Assembly (NCBI RefSeq): GCF_035582795.1
Contig: NC_134367.1
Span: 2,048,501 to 2,112,500 of the forward strand
From: Mycteria americana
Lineage: Eukaryota; Chordata; Aves; Ciconiiformes; Ciconiidae
DNA length: 64,000 nt
Reading direction: 5' to 3'
This document shows positions 13,702 through 26,867 of this stretch, one piece after another. Every line of letters begins with the position of its first letter. Position 1 is the stretch's first letter. The notes beneath the pieces were generated by a model. The model saw only the letters and a list, made by a program, of their open reading frames with translations, did no database searches and had not been told where the DNA came from. The position numbers and the translations under genes were made by a program.

Positions 13702-13760
13702 CTGGCAGGAGCTGCTGTCACTGAGCAGAGGCATTTTGTGCTGGAAATTACCTGTAGGGG
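13702..13760 (-). other. Candidate alternative minus-strand exon end
   Basis: The minus strand reads CAGCTCCTGCCAG|GTGAGCGGG, a strong 5' splice site at 13,702/13,701 at the right edge of the CpG island. It could end an upstream alternative first exon of the same minus-strand gene. Another donor-like CTACAG|GTAATT sits about 50 bases away on the same strand. The exon start is unknown. Confidence 0.3.
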
Positions 13761-16700
13761 TTTGTTTCGCAATCATCTTCCCCAACGAGGCTTCAAGGAA
13801 GACTTGAAGGCCTTTGTCTTGCGTTAGCGTTGTTCTCCATCTAGGCATCAAAAGGGCTGAAACGTGCCTTGGATCAGCCAGGAACACTGAAATGAAGTTC
13901 AGTAAGGAGAATGGGGTGACAGACGGTCCCACGCAGACCTCAGCCCGCCGTTCGGTCTCCTCACTGTCATTTTCGGCTATTTGCACGCAAAGCTGCCGCA
14001 CGCTGAACAGTCGCAATTGCTCTGTCGACTATTTTATCACATTCGGGCTGTATCTGGTTACATTATTCATCCTCTCTGTGGAACTGTGAAATCCCCAAAC
14101 ACCTTGTGTGTCATGAGGCAAAACAACTCAATGGGTTGAACAGTTAAAATAAACCAGAGCTTCAGGTGGTTCATTTTCCTCCATGGGGTCTTTTTATTCC
14201 TCAGAGGCTTGAGAGTACCTGTGTTACAACAAAACAAATTGGCCTTAAAAGGCCCGGTCAAACATATAGCATCGCAAATCCACCCGGTGTGGTCACCCAC
14301 ATCGTCATCTGATCTGGATTTTTGTCTTCCTCAGAAACTCACACCTTTATTTGGGCTCCTCATGGTTACCTCTGAGGTTCTCTGCTTCCCAGAAAAAGCC
14401 CATGCAAGCTGTATTTTATAACTGCCTCCTTATCTCTGGAGCACCTGTGAAGGGGATGGACAGGATAAGCCTGAATTAACCCTTTGGCAGGTAAAGGGCC
14501 AGGGGATATCCATCACAGGCTTATTAGTTGTTTTCTGTCATTTGGGAATCAGTAAGACTTTTCCTGGGCTATTTTATATTCATTCCCACCTGGTTAACTA
14601 TATGTTTTGTCCATCTTCAACTAGACAAATAGTGAACTTTTTTTTAGAACAACTTCAGGCCTCTGCGTGTGAACGAAAGCATCGAAATGAGCGGGGCAGC
14701 GGTGGAGAAACAAGACCGAGGAGAGCGGCGACCTGAGATCATGCACCCACGACAAATCCTCTTCTGCAAAACTCACGCTGTCCGCGAGGTAACGAAGGAA
14801 TGCCTCTGATTCTCCTTTAATTGCATTCTTGGTAGGGGCTGAGGCAACGTTAACAGCCGCTGCATGCTGCTGCATGACCCTTCGTTGCAACACATCTAGG
14901 TGGAAGTGCTAATAGATTCCTTCTGCTCCTGTTCACTTCATGACAGCAGCGAGGGAAGGAAGCTGTGTAAAAGTCCCCGAGTCCTCCTGAGCTGCCAGCT
15001 CTCCACTGCCTCTGCAGGCTATGCCCACTTTAGTTTTAGTCAGGCAGAAAATGTTCAGCCTTCACGACTAATACGGAGCTTGATGTTAGAATATTTCCCC
15101 TCCATGAATTCCTCACGAGAAAGTAATATATCAGCTAATCTCAGGCGGTAGGGACATTGTAAGTTTTCAGTGATATTAGCACTGAGAAGTATAAAACCAT
15201 TTTTATTACTTTAATCTGCAAGTTAATTTTTAAATGGAATGCAGGTATAAACAATGCCAGTTTTAAGTACATTACAGAGCTGTCAGGCTTTGACAATTTA
15301 AATGAATGAAACTTCAAAACGTATTATGAAAAAGATTAAATGTCTCATTGAAATACGCATGAAATAAAAAAGAAATCCATCAGCAAAACGAAATTATTTC
15401 AAAACTTCCTAGAATTAAATCCAAAACAAAGGCCTCTCCCACCAGGTAAGTCAGTCTCACCCACTGCGGTATGTATCTGAGAGCAGCTTTCATTTCCACC
15501 CGACTTCAAATGAAAAATAATTTACTTTTGTTAGATCTTTCTAGCCTGAGCACTTTGTAAAACAAGATGATATGATTATCTTAATTTTATGTATACAAAG
15601 CAGTGTTTAGGAGGTTTAAGCAGAGGTCAAGCAACAAGTGAGAGATGGAATCTCCAACCAAAACAGCATCAAGGTCTTCTGCTTGTCCTGTTCTGTGCCA
15701 TAAACCCTCTGTGTGACGCTGTCACTTGTAGCCCACTTTTCTGTACAACTTGCTTGGGCTAAAGACCATTTTCAGGCTTTATTTTGGTTTATGAAGCAGG
15801 CTATTTTAAGAGTTTCTTGTAAGCCGCAAGTAGCCACAGTACAGTCGTTAATCTAAGAAGGCAAAATTAATAGTATGGAGTTCTTTAAAGCTTCTTGGCC
15901 AAACTCAGCATTGTAATAAGTAATAAATAATTTCTTTGATGATAGCATTGCCTCCACTTAGTATGAGTGTAGTTCTTTAGAGCTGAATATGGGCTTGACT
16001 CTGTTTCAGGCTGATCTCCTCTGTTACTACCGACTTGCTTCTCCCCTAAAAATGTAATAGAAATGTTAAGATTGGTCTAAATGGGGGGTTGAACTGGAAT
16101 GCCGGGTGTGGGAGTACCGGGAGGAGCAAATGGCAGGAGAAGGGTACAAGAATGGCATTTGATGATGGCATCTGGACTAGCAGGTCACCAGGATTGCAGC
16201 ATGTGTCTACCTGCATGGAGCCCGTCTACCTGTGAGCAGCCAGAGGATTTGGTGGAGGAAGGTCTCCCCAGAGGGTGAAGCATCGCTGTTGCCTCCTGCG
16301 ACAGCTAAAAGCCAGCACGTGGAAGAATTGAGACCTGAGAATGAATATCCCTTGTCCTCCACCTCATCCCGAGATGAGACAGAGCAGCGGACACAAGCAC
16401 TTTGGCACCTGAAGGTACTACCTGGACGCTACGTGGTGCTTCTGAGCATGCATGAGAATATGATTGGAATCACCTTTGTTTTAATTTTTTTCCACCTCCT
16501 CAGGTCTCAGGTGCAGGTGTGCTATGTTGTTGCTGCAGCGCTGTGCCATCATTTCCTGTGTGACAGTCTTTTTGCTAGTGGTCCAGACCACCAAAAGATA
16601 GGAAGGTTTAGGTTTTTATGCAGCAGAGGATACATTTCACTAAAAAAAAGCTCTGAGCCAAGAGCAGGATGCTTTTAACACACTGATTTAACACCTTTTC

Positions 16701-19700
16701 CAAACCTCTTACTTTTACAACTTTGCGAACACGCTTTAGCTGAAATTAATGCACAACCCCATTAAGGTTATTGAGCTGTTTCGCATTCAGACACCTACTT
16801 AGCCCGTGCCGGTTCATGCAAGCATCTCGGCCTAGCTGCAGACTGCGGGGCTCGGAGGAGAGCGGCAGCACGCCTGGGAGGAAACCCTTCCCCAGGATGG
16901 TTGTTGGAGGCAGCGCCTGCTCCCAGCACCACTCGGGGAAGCCTTAATGAAAAGCAGCTCATCAGCAGTTACGTAACCTAATGATAATCCGGCTCAGGCC
17001 GGGCAATACTTAAAGCCACAGCGTCTCTCTGCCGTGACCTATTTTATGCTCGATGCAGGGGCAAAAGTATGTGGTTTGTAACTTTGCCGGGTCTTTTACC
17101 GCGGAGTTATTGCCTGTCAGTAGAAAAGCCCCCTGCGCACGTTTCTTCTGCTTTCCTGGCTACAGAGCAACCGCTTTGGATTTGTCAGTGGCTTTTTATG
17201 GTATCGGCTCCAAGCACAGGCACAGCAGAGAGCAAATTGTAAACAATTAAAAGGAAAACATTTAATGTCCTGCAGGAAACTCAGCATACTTTAATTTCAA
17301 CTTCAGAAGCTGCAGAGGGTCCGGGGGTATGTTGCAAAGGACTTCTAATGCCATGTTGCACCACACAGAAAGCTTTTGTGTTTTTATTAGACCTCAGAGA
17401 ACAAAAAATGTATGCTTCCACATTCCGGGGTCATATTTACATTTGACTTAAGAAATTCATTAAGATGGCACTGGCATAACTCAAACTTGTGCAGCTGGCC
17501 AGCCCCCTGTAATCATTTTTTTACCTCTCAATCTGCAGAAGTATCAACAAGAGATTAAACGCAGAGATGTTGATTCAGATCTCAGCATTTAATCTGACCA
17601 CAGATGGTGTCAAAAGAGGGACAGCCATACAAAATAGCAACAGATTTTTTTCCTAAACAATCACTTTTTTGTTTAATAAAGATAGTGAACAAGTGGCCAA
17701 ATTTAAAATACAGAGGAAATCTCAGTTTCCTACGGTTCCTCTCCTAGAGAGCTTTGAAGTGTTATTAATGGGCTGATTTCTGTTAATGATTAATAATATG
17801 TTTATATTTATGTACTTAACTAAAGTTATTATTGTTACTATTATTCATGCCTATCTTTCATAGGATAAGTATTCCATTCCTTATAACACTGGACGAGTTA
17901 ATGACACAGCTGGTGGCAAAAAGGAGGTAGTAGCGTTGTGCTAAATGTAAGAAATACTGCCTGTTACACGTAGGTATACTCATTTTGGACAACACTTACG
18001 CTTACACAGAACCCTGTTATTTTTAAATCGGTGATACCAAAGCTTTATATTTACTACCACAAAGAATACCAGGCTTTGCAAAAATATACTACCACATGTG
18101 GTACTTAGTGCCGATGGATTCCTAGAGCAGATCATGTGGATCTGCTGATCTCTTACGGGTTGGAAAAGTTGCTCAAGCTAATTCGGAGCATGTTTTAAAA
18201 GCTGATTTTTAATGCCCGATGTTAGACAGCTTAAGGTCAGAAATTAAATTCCTTTTGAAAAGATTTACAGGACTTCATTTGGTAGAAATATTTCATGACA
18301 TCTAAAAGGAAAAAGAAGAATTAAAAAAATTGTGGTGATGGTGTTTGTTGGCTTTTGGAACGTCTTCCTGTGGAGCCTGCAACCAAAACACTGCTGTGTT
18401 GCACAAGCATTTAAGAAACAGAAACTGGAACTAAATGTAGATTATTAAAATAGTGTGGCTGATTATAAACTCTAAAGGGAAATCATGTAACCTCATTTCC
18501 TTATCTCATCTGAGCAAAAGACTAAAAAAAAGGGGGTGGGGAAGTACACTTTTTCAGTTTTAGTCGTCTCAAGTATTACTAATCACGGAAGTAAAATGTA
18601 TTTTTAAATGCATTTAAATATGCTTCAGAGCCCCTTAAAGTGGACTCATTACATGCGAAGGAGTTGGTTCTAGATGATTAAGGGTGAAGGGGTAAGGATT
18701 AAACAGCTCCTCTCCACCCGGGTAAGGTACCAAGCCCTTGCACAGGTCAGCTGCGCTGGCGCAGATCTCGGTATCAGTGCCTGCGTTCGCCTGCATCTGC
18801 GATTCAGCCCTGCTTGTTAATGTGCTTGGCTAATTGGATAACACTGAATATAGAAGCAAGGAGTATTTTCGCATTCTTTCCTGATGGTATTTTTTTTTGT
18901 TGTTGGCTTTTAGGTGGCCTGTGTAAAAAAGAATTGACTGTTTCAGCCTGGTGGTAAGTGGAATGATAACTCCCATCAGAGCTGGTATAACTTGTCCTTT
19001 TTTGGCAATCATGCCGGAGAGACCAAGTGCTAAATAGGGAATAAAGCAGAGCGATTCTCTAACCCTATAGACATGATCCCACTGAGAACCCCCTCTATTT
19101 ACTCATCTGCACTTAAAGACTGTCAGTTTTATTCAGATATCTACTCAGTCTGTGAAATATTTTCCTTAACCTACTTTTAATGCCTTTGAAGTATCATCTG
19201 CTTCGCTAGTTTGAAGAGCACTAAAGCCCGCGTGCAGCCAATAGGCACTTAAGTGCTTACTTTTTAAACCCATGAGTAGTTCCGTGAGGCACACAAGACC
19301 TGCCGCCTTTAGACAGACCTGTCAGTCCGTCTACTTCACTCCGTTGTTTCCAACAGTGCGCAACATTCCTGCTCCTACGCCTCGCCTCCATCTCCCCCTC
19401 CAATGCATTAGGAAGAGAAGAGGGTTGATGCTACCACAGCAACTTACCCACTAATTGGGGATCTTGAATCATCGTGGGTACCACCACTGTCCCTTCCACC
19501 ACCGGTGCTGACACCACCACGGCAATCACCAGGTTTCTGTTGCGTCTGTCCCTGTTGATAGAGGTTTAACACAAAAACTTTCCCGTTGCCTAACCATTGG
19601 GAGTGGTACTGCACCCTAAAGCATGAGGTGGAAGAAAAAGCATTTTTTCCCAAAAATTTTGTTGGCCTTCGCTATGAGGGTCCTGGGTATCTTGTTGTCC

Positions 19701-22700
19701 TCCAAAATGCCTCAGCCTGCCTGGGGCCTGCTAAGCTCCTGGCCTCCGTAAAATCCTCTGCAGTTAATTAGGTCCTTGGTTGTACCAGAGACCCCTGCAG
19801 AGGCAGATGCATTAACCTGGATAACGGATGCACCAGAAGTGATTAGAAATGCAAGAGAAAACAAGGAAAGCAGTCAAGGAGAGAAGAAAGAGGTAAAGGT
19901 GGTGCTTCAGGTGTACAACATGCAGGATAAATGGGAAGCAGTATTTAAAGGGGATGAGTTCTTTGTCATCTCAGATCAACAAAGTACAAAGGGCAGGTGG
20001 GTACCCTTGTCACAACCTGAAATTTCTAGATCATGAACAAAATTTTCTCCCTTTTGTCCTCCGCAGGTAGTGCAGAAGAAGAATGAAGAGCCATTGAATA
20101 TTAAATGTTGGGTTTCTCTGCTTTGGTTGCTTTTCTTTCACCATTTGTTTATATTTAATAACTTTCCTTGTTGGTCAACTGCTATAGCTGAAGTCAGAAG
20201 CAAGAAAGGAACTGGGGCAGAGCAGGGGCAGGGAAAATAGATCCAATCTGAAGCAATTCCAGCCTAAAACAAGGGCAACTCTGTTTCTGTTGGTGCAGGT
20301 GCCTCCTCATATTGATAATTGTAACCCCTTCCACTGCTTTGAAGATGACAGAAAGTTGTTGCAATGGATCACTAACATTGTTAACACTTCAGGATGCTGC
20401 AGTTTCTGAGTTCATGGAAGGTACAATGTGGAGGTTAAAAATGGTAATAACCTGACTTGGAGAGGTTATCCTTATTCCAACTGGTTGAAAATTGGTGTAA
20501 ATGAGAAGAATTATAATGGAGCTTGGACATCTGGGTGACCTGAGACACATGAATGGAGAATACCACAACCTAAGGTTAAACTGAATGTAAAATCCCAGAA
20601 TATAGTGGTAACTGAAACCAGAATGAAGACATGTTTAGATCATGGCTTTCTCCTTTTGAAATCAAGGATCCCTCCTGAAAAAAAGAAACCCATAGGTTTA
20701 GCAATACAAGATTTCCCCGCAGTGGCAACAAGGCAGCAGAGTGCCTCGCTGTTGCATCACAAAAAATATTGTGGGGTTTTTTTTCGATGGCAAAGTCCAG
20801 CAAAAAGGTGGCCTCTAAGTAAAGGAAATATTTAGAGCATGAACTCACGGCTGGGTTGGGTGTAATAGTATACAACATTGTGAAAGGCCTAAGCGATACT
20901 GTTTTATGAGCTGAAAGTTTTTAACTCCTTCGGTATAGAAACTCTGACCAAGAACTGCCTAAAGGAGGTGGTACCGCACATCGTTTTCAATGACAACAAA
21001 TGTCAAATTTAGGAATCAAATGAAACTTTAGTTATGTCATATTTGGATCATAAAAGATGGACAAAAGCAATAGAAATGTGCAAATTTTGTACAAGAAAAA
21101 GGATTTAAAACTGGAGAATCTTCTTAGCGTTACTACAGCTTGTACCCGAATGCAACTGTTTGCTGTTGAGATTACCGATAGCATAGCAGGCTCCCGCAGT
21201 AATGGCCTCTTACCACAAAAATACCTATCAGCATAAACATATATTATGGAAAAACCGATGTCCAAGTTGATTTAAGTTCCAATCCTGAAAATTAAATGGG
21301 ACCACATTATTAAGAGACATGTGAGCTAAGGTATTAAGCATACAAAAAAAAATGACTGCCAGATAAATGTATGTCTGGGCAAACTGCACTCGCATTACCC
21401 CGAATGATTTAGCAGTCACTATGGCTAGTCGATATTAAAGCTCAATAGCTTGGTAATGGTGTACTGACAGAGTTAGAAATACAGCGTGAAAATGGAATTA
21501 AATAGGTCCTACTAAATACAGTCTGAAAGATCTTGTGCTCCTAATGAGGCAATAACTACTTGTGCCTGGCACCAACAGTAGTTAATGATTCTCGGATACA
21601 TGACACAGGAGATGGGAGCTCTGTTTATGTTGTTTTTCTGCATTCCCTTTGGTAGGATCACATCGAATAGCTGACCCCCCCCGGAGTGAGACGCGTGCGT
21701 AACGTCTCTAATGGAGATAAAGGGGTAAAACGCAGGCGGTATTGACCCTCTGGTACAGTCGAGACTGCCCAGTATGGGATCCCTTGAGTAAACTTACTAC
21801 CGAGTCACAACAAATACAGTGAGGAGCTAAGCGTTGGCAAACTGACAGTAAGCAAGAAATCTTTCTGTGAAGTTAGTTTGAGAGTTGGTCACCCAAAGCC
21901 ATAGCTGCGCTGCAGTTAGCTCAGCATCCTGTCATTGTCCTGTTTGGGCCTAAATGTCAGCTTTTGTTCTCCTCGTCTCGTAACAAAATATCATCAGTTT
22001 GCCCTCACGAGCTATTTAATATTGTTAGGAGGATCATGCTCATTGCCGTGAGCAGCTCTGAATCCCCTCCAGTGCTGCAATACCCTGTTTGAGCCAGGAT
22101 TAGAGACACGCAGCTGTGAGTTTCCACAAAGATGCTATATACGATTCCTCTACATACTCTCTTTTGTGTAACCAAAGAATTTGCTTGCTTGTTTTCTATC
22201 AAATTGCTTACCGAGCAGAGCTCTTCACAGATCTGTCTACACTGATGTGCTTGTCCTTTTCCTGAAAGATGTAGTTTAAGAGTAATTTTTCTCCATTGCG
22301 GTTCTCACCCACGTTACCTGCCACCATGTTGCTGCTGATTTGCATCAATGCCTTTGAAAAATGTCTGTGTTTTCTCTAGACGCTGCCATACCGAGCCTCA
22401 CCTGCAAATCCTAGCTTTACTGCACCTCTCCCAATTACGCTTTTTATGCAAAAATTTTATGCATAAAAATTAAAATGCATTAAAAACTAGACACACTGCA
22501 GAATCTTAAATAGCAGCGATGGTAGCCTGGTAGTCAAGATGAAAGCCAACCGTTTATTTCTACTTTTTGTTTCTAGTCTCCTAACAGCTTTTTGATGCCG
22601 GACTCCAGCTCCCTGGCTATTGCCCCACTGCTGGCTTCGGGAGAGCTGGTGCTGTGCCGCGATGTAAGCGTTGCAGGTGAGCTGTTGGCAGACCAAGAGA

Positions 22701-22935
22701 AAGGCAAAGACAAGGAGATGACAGGTCAGAAAGAGGAAAGAAGAGACCTTAGTGGTGCTGAAAGAAACCATGGGATGTCCATAGTGAAGGGGAATGCCTG
22801 CTACAGAGAGGAAGATGGAGAAATAAAGGCAGATTGGATGAACAGTGGGAATAAGGAGGAGAAGTAGTAGGGAGAGGAGAAACTGGAGTTCATGTCTTCA
22901 TTTAATCGCAGAAAATCTGCGTGGCAACAGAACTC
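13761..22935. other. Non-coding DNA, probably intergenic
   Basis: No convincing coding exon is seen on either strand. The stretch is moderately AT-rich, with runs at 15.2-15.4 kb and 17.2-18.7 kb that could be conserved non-coding sequence, though this cannot be judged from one genome. The interval 19.55-21.45 kb has several short adjacent plus-strand open frames interrupted by stops and may be a decayed element (see findings). Nothing else structured is visible apart from the MIR-like remnant listed separately. Confidence 0.45.
15545..15660 (-). mobile_element. Probable MIR SINE remnant
   Basis: The plus strand reads TTATCTTAATTTTATG, then an interruption, then AGGAGGTTTAAGCAGAGGTC. This follows the reverse complement of the MIR core (ttattatccccattttacag ... 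gaggttaagtgacttgccc), so the element lies on the minus strand. It is strongly diverged, as expected for a repeat older than birds. Confidence 0.4.
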
Positions 22936-23158
22936 TGGTGGCAACAGAATTTCTCTCCCGTAGGGGTGTCGTCGTAAGGGTGGATTCGGAAAAGATGGGG
23001 AGGCGTTTGGGCACTGTGTTGGTAGAGGCATGAAGGGGGACAGAAGTGAAAGAGAGTGGAGAAAAGAAATAGTGAGAAATAAGAAGAATTAAAGGTCAGT
23101 AGGAAAAGAACTCAGTCTCGTGGAGAGCGTTTAAAAGAAGCAGAAGGATGAAAACCAG
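22936..23158. repeat. Local duplication, copy 1 (222 bp)
   Basis: This is the first of two near-identical direct copies; the second is at 23,426-23,648. They begin at TGGTGGCAA and end at GATGAAAACCAG, with about seven substitutions and no indel (roughly 97% identity). The start-to-start distance is exactly 490 bp. The A/G-rich unit has no recognisable coding content, although short open frames run through both copies. Confidence 0.93.
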
Positions 23159-23425
23159 AGTTGCGTATGCCCGGATCCATCCCATCTCATTTTAGCACTC
23201 GCTGCGGCACCCAGGCTTCCTACGCGACTTGTCCCATCCACCTTCAACTTCAAGAGCCCCTGGGCAAGCTGCCCCCTTGGGAACTGTCTTGGCTCTTCCC
23301 GTGGGTTCACGGGGAACCCCATGCAGCCGGGTCTCTAATTTCCACCCCACCACCAGATATCTTAACACCAGAGGATACAAATCCCTGCCTCGATTCTTCT
23401 GAGTTGCACGCCGCAGTCTGCAAAA

Positions 23426-23648
23426 TGGTGGCAAGAGAATTTCTCTCCCGTAGGGGTGTCGTCGTAAGGGTGGATTCAGAAAAGATGGGGAGGTGTTGGG
23501 GCACTGTGTTGGTAGAGGCATGAAGGGGGACAGAAGTGAAAGAGAGAGGAGAAAAGAAATAGTGAGAAATAAGAAGAATGAAAGGTCAGTAGGAAAAGAA
23601 CTCAGTCTCGTGGAGAGCATTTAAAAGAAGCAGAAGGATGAAAACCAG
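23426..23648. repeat. Local duplication, copy 2 (222 bp)
   Basis: Second copy of the unit at 22,936-23,158, in the same orientation. The 267-bp spacer between copies is unrelated single-copy sequence. The identity implies a recent event or gene conversion between copies. Confidence 0.93.
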
Positions 23649-24165
23649 TCTGAAGAAAACACATTAAGTGAGGAAAATTGCAACAACAACAAAGTGGAGA
23701 ACAGGAAGAGAAAAAGAAGGAAAGCCCAAAGGGACCATAAAGTGATTCTTTATTTTTATGGAGGCTTTCCACTTCTTTATTCAATTTTTTGAATGCAAGT
23801 TTTATTAGTGGTTTTGGCTCTGCCCTTGCAAACAAATCAGGCAGCACTACCAACAGCAGACTGGGAGGAGGTGAGATGCTCTTGGAAGTGGCACATCATC
23901 CTCTCTCTCCTTCTGAAAAGCTGGCTGGGTTAACCCCACTGCTGGGAAGATCTGCCAAGGGGCCATGGGTGCTGGTATTATAGTTGTTGATTGGCTTCTT
24001 AGAAAGCATAACCTTAGTCTGTATAGGCTCTTTTTGCAGTTTACCTTGCTGAAAAGACAGAGAAAATACCGCAAGAAAAGGCTGATGCAATTCCGTTACT
24101 GATAGAACACCTCCTCATGGGAAAGCGCACGTTGATGTTACATTGACTACAAAGTACAAATTAAT

Positions 24166-24222
24166 TACGGTTGGACTCGATGATCTTAAATGTCTTTCCC
24201 AACCTAAATGATTCTATAAACA
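24166..24222 (+). mobile_element. CR1 LINE 3'-end fragment
   Basis: About 55 bp reading GGTTGGACTCGATGATCTTAA, then TTTCCCAACCTAAATGATTC and TATAAA. This is the plus-strand CR1 3' terminus with only the last few dozen bases retained, an extreme 5' truncation. Confidence 0.85.
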
Positions 24223-24679
24223 GGCTATGAAATAGCAAATAAAATATAGGTTATAAAACCAGCACTGTGTAGTTGGAAATGTCCATATAGCGAATATTTC
24301 TTTGCCCCAAAGTTTTGTGCAACTGTTGAAACCATCTTGATAAACATGATTGGGGATAATTGGGGAAATTCTGATGCTAGAGAGTTATGCCAGAGGATAT
24401 TACCTAAATTAAGAGTACAGGCATGGGTCTTCAGGGTTTTGCCATACCCATATCCACGTGCGTGTATGCTGGGAGGGAGGGGAAGAGGTTCTTTGTGTTT
24501 CGCTCAGCAAAGGAGGGCAGAGATTGTCCTGGAAGGAGCCTCATGGTATTTTCTTGATGCAAAGAGCTGAGGAATCGGCTCACAGAAGTCAGGCAGGTTT
24601 TGTGTTGGAAGGACAGCGCTGGGAGCTGGCGATGGGAATTGTGGACACGGCTACGCTGCAGACGTGACTTGAAAGTCTG

Positions 24680-24806
24680 AGAAAGTCGCTGGACTTGCCT
24701 GTGTCTGTCTCCTCACTGATAGAAGTGGGGATAACAATACTTACCAAAGTACCAGATTACGAGGTTTAATTTGTATTTGCATAGTGCTTTAAGATCCTGG
24801 CATCAA
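24680..24806 (+). mobile_element. Probable MIR SINE remnant
   Basis: The plus strand follows the MIR core in order: CTCCTCACTGATAGAAGTGG, then GGATAACAATACTTACC, then GAGGTTTAATTTGTATTTGC, then ATAGTGCTTTAAGATCCTGG. The matching consensus blocks are cctcatctgtaaaatgggg, ataataatagtacctacc, gaggattaaatga and taaagcgcttag. This is the best MIR match in the window. Confidence 0.5.
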
Positions 24807-26232
24807 AACGTTGCTCCTTAGCTTAGGGAAGAAACTTTTCCCTGTGTCAAGATTTCTCCCCGGCACGTCTCAGGTTCTTTTTTGTTGGTTTCTTGGTTTT
24901 TTTAACTCTACCTCCCCGTTCCCTTAGAGGTTTGATTTCTCATCTTTGTACTTGATCTTCTACATCAGAGAACTACTGCTGCTACAGCCATGCAGCGCTC
25001 GCTCTGCCCATGCAGATGACAAATTAATCTAACATTTCACATCAGAGAAATACTTATTATTTCTTCTATCCCTTTTGTTCTCGTAGTCGCAGCGCTTCTC
25101 AAATTGTGCGGCTGGCCTCCCCGGGGAAGCTCTGCTTTCTTCCCGGAGAGACCACAGCAAGTCCAAGGACAGTGAAAAATGGAATATTATTTTCTTGCTG
25201 GCTTAGTGATTTTCATTTAAGATTCAGCAAATGCAGAGCCATCTGCTATGTATGAAATATCCAATAATAGTTCTCCAGTTGCTGAATTCTGAGTGGAAAC
25301 AAGCCAGCAAGGGAGGCAGAGAGCCTGGCTTGCCTTGAACCTCCTCTGTAAGCATACACAGGCAAACTGCACCAATGTCTTTGCCACCTGATCGTAGCAG
25401 TTATTTCCAAAAATACAGGTAACTTGAAGAGGGAACTGGAGGTCAGAGGAAAAGGACATTCCATTTTCCCTCTCTTGGTGATCCTATGTATTGCTTTTCT
25501 TTGTTTAATGGGTGTATGCTGACACGGTGCCTTACAAAACATAAAATAGCAGTGTTTGCTCGTGGAAGGTCTGATTCTCTCCCAGCAAAGCCAGTAGGAC
25601 CTTTGTCAAACATAAAACCACTTCAGGTTCAGGAGCTAAAATATTATCCCTAAGATCCAAATCAATGGATAGTAACTGAAAAGAAATACAGAAATCTTGG
25701 CGGCAGGCAACTTAGTGTATAAAAGCTACTTCCAGCTTTGCATGCCCAAATCCGCTTTGTTTCCCTGCAGACACACAGCATTTCGGGTGCTCCTTCCACG
25801 ACACAGCTCTCTGCTTTCTGCTACTTTCACTGAGCTTTCCTGCTTTCGCTGAAATTCCTTAATCTTCCCTCCTTTCCTGAAGTTAATACTGTGTTATCTG
25901 CCAAATTAGCTAATAGTACTGACTTAAGTCGTTGGGTTTAGAGCTCTTGGGCTGCACAATTAAATGGGGATGATTCAAAGTTTTGCCAAAGCCGCTGTTT
26001 AGGACCGTCAGGGCTGCTGGGCAGACCTTACCTGGACTGAGGACTTTAGCATTAGCACAGCCACACTGATATACTTAAATTGATGCAAACCTCATATTAG
26101 TATAGAATTGATGTAAATCGTGGCTTGCCAAGAGTGCAGTTTGTGAACACTTGACCGGAGCTCTGCTAGAGGCTGAATTACAAGAAGCAAGGACTCAGCT
26201 TAGACAAATTCATGCCTAGGAGGTCATAGGTC

Positions 26233-26440
26233 CATAGAACATAGAACAGCCCAGGTTGGAAGGGACCTGGAAAGATCACCTGGTCCAGGGAACGGGAGCC
26301 TAGATGAGAATATCTAGCACCCTGTCCCATCGTGTCTTGAAAACCTCCAGCGATGAGGACTCTACCACATCATTGGGGAGGTTGTTGTTGCAGTGATTTA
26401 TTGCGCTCACTGCAAAAACTGTCTTTCTTTCCTATTTATT
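26233..26440 (-). mobile_element. CR1 LINE 3' fragment (a different subfamily)
   Basis: The plus strand reads CATAGAACAGCCCAGGTTGG, then AAGGGACCTGGAAAGATC, then the block AGCACCCTGTCCCATCGTG, CTTGAAAACCTCCAGCGATG and TTGCGCTCACTGCAAAAAC. This is the inverted 3' non-coding end of CR1, with a variant that differs from the 3.95 kb copy, so at least two subfamilies were active in this lineage. Confidence 0.9.
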
Positions 26441-26817
26441 TTTCTTACTTTTCTTACTTTTTCTCAGCAGCTGTAATGACAAATGCAATTCTTTAGGTGC
26501 AAAACGAAGCTCTGGTTTCTGCAGCTCTGTGGGGGGAGCTGGACTTTGCAGCAGATCGTTCGCCCGCGCAACCATGAATTTCACTGATTTCTGTAGATGA
26601 AAGAGCGGCTGTAATAAATCATAGGTGCAGGCATCTGTGGTGGGAAGGAGAAGGACCTCAGCCCCGCATGGAGAGGGTGTTGGGTGCTGTGCCGTGGGCA
26701 GGGCCGGTGCTGGCAGCCCCAGGGTGCTCCCCGGGCTGCACCGCGGGGCCGGGACTGCGGCTCCCGGGGCTGCACCCAGCAGAGGGGAGCAGCGACCTGC
26801 AGGCACCGCCTGGTAAA

Positions 26818-26867
26818 GGATAACCTTTTATTTCATAGCCAGGATAACCTTTTATTTCATAGCCAGC
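26818..26867. repeat. 25-bp tandem duplication
   Basis: Two exact head-to-tail copies of a unit beginning GGATAACCTTTTATTTCATA. A recent slippage-type duplication in non-coding DNA. Confidence 0.9.

Larger units (their letters stand above)
23649..26232. other. Non-coding DNA with small repeat remnants
   Basis: No coding exon recognised. Contains a short CR1 tail at 24.17 kb and a probable MIR near 24.7 kb, listed separately. The remainder is unremarkable. Confidence 0.5.

Noticed and set aside
12371-13827. Proline/arginine/glycine-rich frames of 250-340 residues on both strands
   Set aside because: CpG island composition suppresses stop codons; overlapping frames on both strands and no domain.
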